Shown here one piece after another: positions 1 to 6,782 of a DNA stretch of 64,000 bases (position 1 is its first letter; every line of letters starts with the position of its first letter). A model generated the notes under the pieces. It saw nothing but the letters and a program-made list of their open reading frames with translations, was not told the origin of the DNA and searched no databases. A program made the position numbers and the translations under genes. Origin of the DNA: Bacillota bacterium (GTDB lineage: Bacteria > Sysuimicrobiota > Sysuimicrobiia > Sysuimicrobiales > Segetimicrobiaceae); contig JAJPJJ010000037.1 in assembly GCA_021324295.1 (NCBI GenBank), positions 1 to 64,000 on the forward strand, written 5' to 3'.

Positions 1-68
1 GTCGACATGGCGGCGTCGTCATCAAGCGCGCGCGCAACGCTGTCACTACCGACGCCGCGTGGCCCGAC

Positions 69-2180
69 TCAAAGAGGGTCAGAAGTGAAGTGCGGCTGTA
101 GTACTAGCGTGGATACCGCGCCCGCGACAGCGATGTGCTGGCGATGCGCGCACGCTACCTTGCGGCTCAGGGACAGGAGCCCGGGCAGCAGGTCCAGGCG
201 GTCCTTCGGCAAGATCGCGTGGGAAACGCGGGCGAGCGGCGTCCAACCAGGCCCGTCGAGTCCGATCGCGACGTCGGCGTGCGCCATGGCGAGCATGTCG
301 CCGGCGCTCGCCCCGATGACGGCCACCACGTGCCCGCGCCGCCGGAGCCGCCGCACAAGCGCCAGCTTCCCGTTCGGCCCCAGGCTCTCCCACGCGCGGC
401 CGACGCCGAGATCGGCGGCGAGCCGGGACGCCGGCACGGCCGGGCCCGCGCCCAGCACGCCGAGCTCCGCGACGCCGGCGGCCCGCAGGCCCTGCACGGC
501 CTCGCGGGCTCCGGGCAGGAGCCGCCCGCGCACGCCAATAACCCCGAGGAGCCGCCGCTTGCGCGCGACAAACAGCACTTCGCTCCCCCGGGCCCCGAGG
601 GCAGCGCCGGAGGCAGCATCGAGAGGGACTCCGTGGCCGGTCATGAATGGGGCCTCGCCCACCAGCAGCTCGGCGCCGTCGACGCGGCCCCGCACGCCGA
701 CGGCCAGGACTTCGTCGACCGCGCTCGCTTCCGGCACATCGAGGCCCATCTCTCGCGCCTTCTCGAGCAGCGGCACGCCGAGCGGATGGGCCGATGCGCG
801 CAGGACCGAGGCGGCGAGGCGCAGCACGGTCTCCGCGCGCACGCCGCCGACGGGGAGGACCGCGTCTACGGCCGGTGATGGAGCGGTGAGGGCGGCCGCG
901 CTGAAGAGCACGACGTCGACGCGCGCCAGCGGGTCCAATGCTCCGCGGTGCAGGACGCGAATCCCCGCCTCCGCCGCGGCTTCGGCAGCGGCCCCCGACG
1001 TCGCCTGCGCGGCGTGCCCCAGCGTAGACGGGTTGGACGCTGCGAGCACGGCGAGCGCCCTGCGCCAGCTCCAGGTGAAGACGAGGGTGCCGCAGGCCAG
1101 CGCGATGCCCGCGGCGCTCATTCGCCGGATGGCCCGCTCCACGTTCCGCGGCAGGGCACGGCCGCGCGCCGGAGGGACCCGGCGCAGCAGCCGGCCCATC
1201 CGCGTCCCCGATCCGGTGGCCACGATCCGGGCCAGCAGCGAGCCCTGCTCCAGGCGTGCCCCGAGGTACACGTGATCCCCCGGTCCCTTGCGCGCCGGCA
1301 CCGCCGATCCACCGACGACCCGCTCGTCCACAAGGGCCGCGCCTTCCTCGATCACGCCGTCGGCGGGCACCGGGTCTCCGGCGCGGAGGCGGACCACCTC
1401 GCCCGGTTGGAGCTCCGAGACGGGAATCGTCGTCTCGCGCCCGTCGCCCAGTTGCAGGCGGGCGCGACCGGCGGGGTGCAGCGTCTGCTCGCTGCACCGC
1501 CGGCCGCGCCAGTGCGCGGACTCCTCGAGCACACCGAGCAGCTGGGATGCGGCGGTCGCCGAGAGGCCCAGCAGCGATTCCCGGACCCCCTTGGTGGCGA
1601 TCGCCGCGTAGTCCTCGACCACGCTCAGCGGAAGCTGGGGACGCACGGGGCCGAAGATGGTCTTCGCCAGCCCGTGCAACTGAGGGTAGCCGGTCAGGGC
1701 CGAGAGAAACACCGAGAGGGCGCCGAGACGCTCGGACCGCGCCCGGGGGTCGTGTCCAAAGAGGGCAACCTTGATCGCCACACCCACCAGGATCCCGGCA
1801 GACACGAGTGGCGTGAGGGACCGGCCGAGGAGGTGCGCGCGCCCCTTGGGGGAACGCGGGATCAGCGGCTCGAGATGCTCCGGCGTGCGCGGCGCGGCAC
1901 GCACCCGCTGGAACGATTCGAGGCTCCCGAGGAGCTCGAGGAGCCGCTGCGGTCCCGTGGCGGCCGGATCGTAGAGGACGAGCACGCGGCCGGTGACGGG
2001 ATTTGCCTCGATCTGCCACACCCCGGGCTGCCGCCGGAAGACGCGCTCGATCCGCCGCGAGAGCGACGGGTTGTCTCGCAGTCCGGTGATCTCGGCGCGG
2101 ATGCGCCCGGGCAGCATCCGGAGCCGCCGAAACCCCGGCGTCCGCGCCGCTGCGTGCATCGTGGACGGTGCCGCGCTCAT
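69..2180 (-). CDS. Catalytically degenerate heavy-metal P-type ATPase-like membrane protein
   Basis: The fold is that of a P1B ATPase. An HMA-like ferredoxin domain (about residues 15-80, no CxxC) is followed by membrane helices, an A domain, a P/N domain and a last hydrophobic segment. Every catalytic signature is changed. The phosphorylation motif DKTGT reads SAAA (Ser near residue 427, codon 900-902), TGES reads VGGS, the CPC motif of the transport helix reads NPS, and GDGxND reads GASAGD. An HP motif (ASAHPLG) survives. By family knowledge it cannot form the aspartyl-phosphate, so it is probably a scaffold, sensor or regulator rather than a pump. The ATG at 2180 was chosen because an AT-rich inverted repeat with a -10-like element lies just upstream; the frame stays open to 2417. 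The last helix is missing in this frame, so the end may be frameshifted. The protein is about 703 residues as read. Confidence 0.75.
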   Translation of the reverse strand: MSAAPSTMHAAARTPGFRRLRMLPGRIRAEITGLRDNPSLSRRIERVFRRQPGVWQIEANPVTGRVLVLYDPAATGPQRLLELLGSLESFQRVRAAPRTPEHLEPLIPRSPKGRAHLLGRSLTPLVSAGILVGVAIKVALFGHDPRARSERLGALSVFLSALTGYPQLHGLAKTIFGPVRPQLPLSVVEDYAAIATKGVRESLLGLSATAASQLLGVLEESAHWRGRRCSEQTLHPAGRARLQLGDGRETTIPVSELQPGEVVRLRAGDPVPADGVIEEGAALVDERVVGGSAVPARKGPGDHVYLGARLEQGSLLARIVATGSGTRMGRLLRRVPPARGRALPRNVERAIRRMSAAGIALACGTLVFTWSWRRALAVLAASNPSTLGHAAQATSGAAAEAAAEAGIRVLHRGALDPLARVDVVLFSAAALTAPSPAVDAVLPVGGVRAETVLRLAASVLRASAHPLGVPLLEKAREMGLDVPEASAVDEVLAVGVRGRVDGAELLVGEAPFMTGHGVPLDAASGAALGARGSEVLFVARKRRLLGVIGVRGRLLPGAREAVQGLRAAGVAELGVLGAGPAVPASRLAADLGVGRAWESLGPNGKLALVRRLRRRGHVVAVIGASAGDMLAMAHADVAIGLDGPGWTPLARVSHAILPKDRLDLLPGLLSLSRKVACAHRQHIAVAGAVSTLVLQPHFTSDPL

Positions 2181-2197
2181 CTGCCGACCATTGAGAT

Positions 2198-2214
2198 ATA
2201 CATAGTATATGTAT
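2198..2214. promoter_or_regulatory. AT-rich inverted repeat, candidate operator and promoter of the ATPase-like gene
   Basis: ATACAT-AGTAT-ATGTAT is a perfect 6-bp inverted repeat with a 5-bp centre in otherwise GC-rich DNA. On the minus strand it contains TATACT (2204-2209), a good -10 hexamer, which would start transcription about 15-20 nt before the ATG at 2180. No clear -35 element is seen at the proper distance, which fits an activator-dependent or repressor-controlled promoter. It lies in the 230-bp gap between two divergent genes and could serve both. The regulator is unknown. Confidence 0.5.
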
Positions 2215-2410
2215 CCCGGAGACACGGGCGCGCTCGGCATCGGCCGGGTCGCACCATCTCGAAGCGGGGAATAACTGTCCATGGGCACGGCACGCTGCTC
2301 GTATGCCACCGTGCCCGTTTGGCGGCAGACAGGATCTGTCGCGACCTCCGCGTGGCGGCGGGTGCGGACACCGCGCCTCGGTCCTTGGCGAGCGGTGGGA
2401 GGAATGAGCG

Positions 2411-2896
2411 ATGCCATCGATATGGGAGATGCTCGGCGAAACTCTCGGGGAGACGGCGCTGGGTCCCCTGCTCGTCGGCGGGGCGATCGTCTCGATCGTG
2501 GCCGTGCCCGACGTCCGCAAGCGCCTCCGCCGATGGAGCGTACAAGGGGCCGCCGCCGCCCTCGCCGCCGCCGAGCTGGCGAGCAGGCAGATGCGGGTGA
2601 CCGGCGAAGGCACCCAGGGTGTCATGAGCCAGGTCGGCCGGCGTGTGCGCCGGGCCGCTGCGGATATCCGTGAGGAATGGGACGATTTCGTCGCCGAAGT
2701 GCAGGCCGCTCGCGAGCGCCGGGCGCCCGGCGCGGAGGAGCCGCAGGCCTCGCGGGAAGCGGGCGAGGAACGGCGACCGCGGGGCGGCGCGCCCCCCGCG
2801 ACCGCCGGAGGCGAGCCCACCGAGTACGGTGCCAACGATCGGGAGGGCGTGGAGCCGCCGGGACACCACGGTCCGGAGCACCGCGAGCCCGCATAG
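2411..2896 (+). CDS. Small membrane-anchored protein beside the ATPase-like gene (DUF5132/PacL-like in layout)
   Basis: The protein has 161 residues. It begins with a hydrophobic segment (about residues 15-33, LGPLLVGGAIVSIVAV), continues with a basic amphipathic Ala/Arg/Glu helix (about 34-100), and ends in a disordered, Pro/Glu/Gly-rich tail ending HHGPEHREPA. A strong ribosome binding site, GGGAGGA (2397-2403), lies 7 nt before the ATG. Its neighbour on the other strand is the degenerate P-type ATPase. Short single-helix proteins encoded next to P-type ATPases are known, for example the mycobacterial PacL/DUF1490 proteins and DUF5132 proteins. The similarity here is in size, topology and position; I could not confirm the family by sequence. 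The His/Glu-containing tail might bind metal, but that is inference. Confidence 0.6.
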   Translation: MPSIWEMLGETLGETALGPLLVGGAIVSIVAVPDVRKRLRRWSVQGAAAALAAAELASRQMRVTGEGTQGVMSQVGRRVRRAAADIREEWDDFVAEVQAARERRAPGAEEPQASREAGEERRPRGGAPPATAGGEPTEYGANDREGVEPPGHHGPEHREPA

Positions 2897-3238
2897 CACA
2901 ACGGTCCGCTGCCTTCGCGCCGTCGCCGCAGTTCGGCGGTCCCGCTCCGCCCTCAGGGGGCACGGCGGCGGCGAGGCCGGGACCCACGCCCGCTTCGGCA
3001 GATCCCTCTCCCCTGCCATCGTCGCCGCCAGATGCCGGCTGCGCACGGTGTCCCGGCGGCTAATTCGTCCCCGCGCGGGGAATAGTACCGGGGAGGACGC
3101 GCCCGTCGTCGCATCGCACGACGTCGAGACGCAGGGTCCGGCGGAGGCGGGATCAAACGACCAAACGGAGGACGTCGATTTGCACGAACGCCTCACGAAC
3201 GCCTAATGCACGAACCCTGACGCCCGATATCCCGATCG
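2897..3238. other. Intergenic region with 11-bp direct repeats before the MFS gene
   Basis: No convincing gene is present in these 342 bases. Just before the MFS gene there is a direct repeat, CACGAACGCCT at 3183-3193 and again at 3194-3204, with a third partial copy, CACGAACCCT, at 3209-3218. The array ends about 20 bp before the start codon, so it is placed like an operator or an activator site. No terminator hairpin with a T-run was found after the preceding gene. Confidence 0.4.
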
Positions 3239-4525
3239 ATGTCTGTCCCCGCCGCGATCGCCCACGTGGCTGGTCGCCTCGCTCGCGTCGTCACCGCACC
3301 GCTGGACGCGCTGAGCCCCCCGGTGCGCCGGATCGTCCAGATCGAGATCGCCGTGGCGGTGACGCTGTCGGCGTTCAATAGCCTGGCGCCGCCGTTCACG
3401 GGGCTGGTCCTGCGGCGGGACCTCCATGCCACGCCGCTCCAGTTAGCGCTCACGTCGTCGGCAGGCGCCGCCCTCATGCTGCCGTCGATGTGGTGCACGC
3501 GGCGCATCCACGGGCGATCTCCCCTTGCCTTCGTCGTCTGGCCCGGCTTCGTGGCGAGAGGCTTGTTCGTGCTGGCGCCGTTCATCCACTCCGCGTGGCC
3601 GCTCGTCGGGATTCTGGTGGCGGGCAGCCTGGCAAGTGCCATCGCGCAGCCCGCCTACACCGCAGTCGCCGAGGCCGTGTACCCGCGCGAGGAGCGAGGT
3701 CGCGCCCTCGGCATCATCCGCATGATGGGTTCGATGCTGCCGATCGGCCTGGCCCCGGTCGCCGGACACCTGGTCGACTCCCTGGGCTATCGAATCGTGT
3801 TTCCCATCGCCGCCGTGCTCGGCATGGGCGCTTCCCTGTGCCAGAGGCGGATCGGGCCGACGCCTCCGGCGGATCTGGGGCGCGTCGACCCGAGCGCGCT
3901 GCGCATGCTGCCGTCGCTGCTCCGCGAGGACCCCGCGTTTCGCACGCTGCTCGTGGCGTCGTCCCTCTTCGGGCTCGGCGTCTGGCTTCAGCAGCCGGTC
4001 AACCCGCTGATGTGGGTCGACGTCCTGCACGCGAGCGCGATCCAGGTCGGCGTCGCCGGGGCGGCCGCGAGCGTCGCAGGGCTCTTCGTGAGCGTCTACT
4101 GGGGGCGCGTCTTGGACCGGCAGTCGAGCCTGCGCACAGTGCGGACCGTGTACGCGCTCGGGATGCTGACTCCGCTCACCTACCTGGCCGCGTTCGTGGT
4201 CCGGACCCCGTGGGCCCTGGTCCTCAGCCAGGCAAACGATGCGGTGGCGCTCACCGGCGTCGACATGGTCGTGATCATGGCCATGATGGACCTCGGCCGC
4301 GGGCGGGGGGCGACGTATCAGGCGGTCTACCTCACCGTGGCGGGCGTCCGCGGCATCGTCGCGCCCCTGTGCGCCGCGGTCGCGGCCCAGTCCCTCGGCA
4401 TCGCGCCGGTGTACGCGGTTACGGCCGCCCTGATGCTGGCCGCCGTCTGGGTCGCCGCGCGCCTGACCGCCGAGCCGCGGGTCCGCGAGCGCTTCCAGGT
4501 TTGGGGCCGCGCGGGCGGTGGGTAG
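3239..4525 (+). CDS. Major facilitator superfamily transporter
   Basis: A 428-residue integral membrane protein with about twelve hydrophobic helices and a longer polar stretch in the middle (about residues 200-235), the usual MFS 6+6 arrangement. The first half carries a loop, YPREERGRALGIIRMM, like the conserved MFS segment between helices 4 and 5, where a basic cluster precedes a Gly-rich helix. It probably moves a small solute or drug by proton coupling at the cytoplasmic membrane; the substrate cannot be read from sequence. The start lacks a clear ribosome binding site, but the first helix begins near residue 30, which fits this start. The next gene begins 38 bp downstream and has its own strong ribosome binding site. 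Confidence 0.85.
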   Translation: MSVPAAIAHVAGRLARVVTAPLDALSPPVRRIVQIEIAVAVTLSAFNSLAPPFTGLVLRRDLHATPLQLALTSSAGAALMLPSMWCTRRIHGRSPLAFVVWPGFVARGLFVLAPFIHSAWPLVGILVAGSLASAIAQPAYTAVAEAVYPREERGRALGIIRMMGSMLPIGLAPVAGHLVDSLGYRIVFPIAAVLGMGASLCQRRIGPTPPADLGRVDPSALRMLPSLLREDPAFRTLLVASSLFGLGVWLQQPVNPLMWVDVLHASAIQVGVAGAAASVAGLFVSVYWGRVLDRQSSLRTVRTVYALGMLTPLTYLAAFVVRTPWALVLSQANDAVALTGVDMVVIMAMMDLGRGRGATYQAVYLTVAGVRGIVAPLCAAVAAQSLGIAPVYAVTAALMLAAVWVAARLTAEPRVRERFQVWGRAGGG

Positions 4526-4563
4526 ATTCTCAGTGCACACACCCGCACGGGGAGGATCTTCCC

Positions 4564-5061
4564 ATGGCAGAGAACGCGGCCGAGCGGCTCGGCCGGTACC
4601 TGGACGACGCGTGGGCAGTCGAGAAGACGCTCGTTGGCATGCTCGGGGACATGGCGCACGAAAGCCAGGACCCCAGCATCCGGTCGCTCTTCGAACAGCA
4701 TCAGCGCGAGACCCAGCAGCAGTGCGAAAGCCTCGAGGCCCGCATCCGGACGATGGGCCGGCAGCCTTCGACGGCCAAGGGGTTCCTCAACCAGATCATG
4801 GGCAAGATGGGAGACGCATTCCGCAGCGCCCACGACGAGTACGATAAGCAAACCGAGAACCTCATGAAGGGCTACGCGACCGAGCACTTCGAGATGGCGA
4901 TGTACACCGCGCTGGGGTCGTACGCGAGCGCGATGGGGGATCAGGAGACCGCGCAGCTCGCGCAGAGGTTGTACGAGCAGGAGCGGGAGGCGGCGCAGAA
5001 GATCTGGCCGCTCATCGGGCCGGCGGCCGGCGCGGCCGCGCACGCGGCCGCACCGCGGTGA
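4564..5061 (+). CDS. DUF892 (YciF-like) ferritin-superfamily protein
   Basis: A 165-residue, mostly helical protein. Its N-terminus, AAERLGRYLDDAWAVEKTLVGML, matches the opening of DUF892 proteins, in which Glu and His residues of a four-helix bundle can form a di-iron or other metal site. Candidate ligands are E in AVEKT, H in MAHES, E in FEQHQRE, and the helix containing TEHFEMAMY. Family members are stress-induced and often occur in compartment or oxidative-stress contexts; the biochemical role is unsettled. GGAGG at 4551-4555 lies 8 nt before the ATG. A GC-rich terminator-like hairpin follows at 5148-5178. Confidence 0.85.
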   Translation: MAENAAERLGRYLDDAWAVEKTLVGMLGDMAHESQDPSIRSLFEQHQRETQQQCESLEARIRTMGRQPSTAKGFLNQIMGKMGDAFRSAHDEYDKQTENLMKGYATEHFEMAMYTALGSYASAMGDQETAQLAQRLYEQEREAAQKIWPLIGPAAGAAAHAAAPR

Positions 5062-5147
5062 GGCGTGCTGTCACGTCACGAAAGAGACGCGGAGGGCCTC
5101 GCGGCGAGTGGCGAGGGCAGCCTGGCGGCGGTTTCGTGGCAGGCAGG

Positions 5148-5178
5148 GCGTGGGGGGCTGCCTGAGCGCCCCCCACGC
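5148..5178. terminator. Strong hairpin between convergent genes, likely terminator
   Basis: GCGTGGGGGGC (5148-5158) pairs perfectly with GCCCCCCACGC (5168-5178) across a 9-nt loop, and TTTCCC follows on the plus strand. It lies after the DUF892 gene and before the end of the convergent gene at 5283, so it could end transcription from either side. The T-run is short, so termination may be inefficient or Rho-assisted. Confidence 0.6.
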
Positions 5179-5282
5179 TTTCCCACTGCCGCGAGCGCAG
5201 CGCAACAGCACACCGGGAAGCACAGGCTCACCCGGCGGCCCCACCGGAGCTGCTCTCGGACTGCCCTTGCGCGACCGGCGCC

Positions 5283-5837
5283 TCAGGACGGTAGCACGCG
5301 CCGACGGCCCTGCCGCCCCGCTGGACCGCACCTCACGAGCTTGAAGAACCGGCCCTGCTCGCCGGCCCGCGTCGTGTCCTGGTAGAGGAAGGCCAAGCGC
5401 TTCCCGTCAAACTTCCGGAAGAACTCCTCCCACGAGATCGCCTGCAGGCGATCGTCGCCGTCCCCCGGGAAGTCGATCCGGAGCACCCCGGCCTCGCTGG
5501 CGCGGGCCCCTTGCGCCCCGCGGACGGTCGCCGGCCGGCCGCCGCGGTCCTCCACCTAGCGGCGGATCGTCTCGTGATCGGTCGTGGTCTTCGACTGACC
5601 CGCGCCGGCCGACTCAGCCGCCGCGGCCCGCTGTGTCCGCCGCGAGGTCGTCCCGGCGCGCGCGGCGCCGGCCCGGCCCCTCGCCCCTGCGCTCTGTGTC
5701 CGCGTCGCGGCGGCCCGGCCTCGGGTCCGGCCCCGCGCCCCCTTTCCCCGCGCGCCGCTCGCCCCGGCCCTGCGCTGCGCCGCGCTCGCCCGGCCTCGTG
5801 TCCTCCCCGCGGTCCTTCTCGCGCTCCCTCGTGCCAT
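5283..5837 (-). pseudogene. Conserved small protein with basic N-terminal tail, interrupted by an in-frame TAG
   Basis: The C-terminal domain (VLRIDFPG ... AISWEEFFRKFDGKRLAFLYQD ... FFKLV) belongs to a conserved uncharacterised small-protein family usually introduced by TTTDHxxIRRWVEDRGGRP. Here the codon for the family Trp is TAG (5556-5558), so the frame reads TTTDHETIRR, stop, VEDRGGRP. TGG to TAG is a single-base change. The frame begins at an ATG at 5837 preceded by GAGGAGGGG, and 185 codons run in phase to 5283. Residues 1 to about 80 form a low-complexity Arg/Ala/Gly/Thr tail like a histone H1 tail, which may bind nucleic acid. A GTG directly after the TAG (5553-5555) could restart translation of the domain. 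Sequencing error, true nonsense mutation and suppression cannot be told apart here. Confidence 0.7.
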
Positions 5838-6002
5838 CGCGCCCCTCCTCGCCCTCCCGCGCCGCCGCCCGTGCGACGCGCCGGCGGGCGTGCCCGTGCT
5901 CGTTACTTGTTTTCTCCCGCGGCCGCTTGCCGCCAAACCGGCCGCCGTTTGGACGCGGCGGGAGCGGGACACAATGCCCTACGGAGGCGACAACTCCGAC
6001 CG

Positions 6003-6782
6003 ATGCGTATGGATCCCGGCTGGGTCCGGCGCGCCGGCGTGGTGTGCCGGCGCTATGCGTCCGCGCCGCTCCTGGCGGTTGCCGGGCTGGGGCTGTCCGG
6101 GTGCGCGTCCCCTCTTCCCGGCGCGGCCACGGTCCAGGGACAGCGGATCGCCCACCTCTGGGCCGTCTTCTTCCTCTCTGCTGCGGGGGTCGCCGGCGCC
6201 GTCTACGGCCTGATCCTCTGGTGCATCGTCCGGTACCGCAGGCGCAGCGACGGGCTGCCTCCGCAGTACCGGGACAATATCCCGGTCGAGATCATGTACA
6301 CGGCCGTCCCGGTGGGCATCGTCGCCTTCCTGTTTGCCCTCACCTACGGCACCGAGATACACGTCGATCGCGTGGCGCCGCGGCCGGATGTCACCATCAA
6401 CGTCACCGCGTTCAAGTGGTCGTGGCTATTCGACTACCCGGGCACCGGCATCACCGTCGCCGGGACGCCCGACTATCCGCCGATCGCGATGGTGCCGGTC
6501 GGGCGGACGGTGCGGATCGTACTCACCTCCACGGACGTCGTGCACGCGTTCTACATCCCGAGCTTCCTGTACAAGCGCGATGCGACGCCGGGTCTCGTCC
6601 AGCGGTTCGATCTGGAGATCCGGCGCCCGGGCGAGTACCTGGGCGAGTGCGTCGAGTTCTGTGGCTTCGACCACACGCGCATGCGGTTCTGGCTGAGAGC
6701 CGTGCCGCCCGCGCAATTCGACCGCTGGATCGAGCAGGGCCCGCGCGTCGTCCACCAGCGCGTGCGGTACACCGCGCCGTGA
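6003..6782 (+). CDS. ctaC: Cytochrome c oxidase subunit II (first oxidase)
   Basis: A 259-residue lipoprotein-like subunit. It has a hydrophobic leader with lipobox LSGC (Cys34), two membrane helices (about 48-75 and 98-115), then the cupredoxin domain that carries the binuclear CuA centre. All CuA ligands are present: His181 (DVVHAFYIP), Cys216 and Cys220 (CVEFCG), His224 and Met227. It accepts electrons from cytochrome c, or directly from the QcrC haems in a supercomplex, and passes them to CtaD. There is no fused cytochrome c domain. The start is ATG 6003, with GGAGG 15 nt upstream; ATG 6009 is an alternative. Its stop overlaps the GTG start of ctaD. Confidence 0.93.
   Translation: MRMDPGWVRRAGVVCRRYASAPLLAVAGLGLSGCASPLPGAATVQGQRIAHLWAVFFLSAAGVAGAVYGLILWCIVRYRRRSDGLPPQYRDNIPVEIMYTAVPVGIVAFLFALTYGTEIHVDRVAPRPDVTINVTAFKWSWLFDYPGTGITVAGTPDYPPIAMVPVGRTVRIVLTSTDVVHAFYIPSFLYKRDATPGLVQRFDLEIRRPGEYLGECVEFCGFDHTRMRFWLRAVPPAQFDRWIEQGPRVVHQRVRYTAP

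Noticed and set aside
5633-6778. In-frame extension of ctaD upstream of GTG 6779
   Set aside because: It runs through ctaC in another frame and through the broken small gene; GTG 6779, with the GTGA overlap, gives the family N-terminus.
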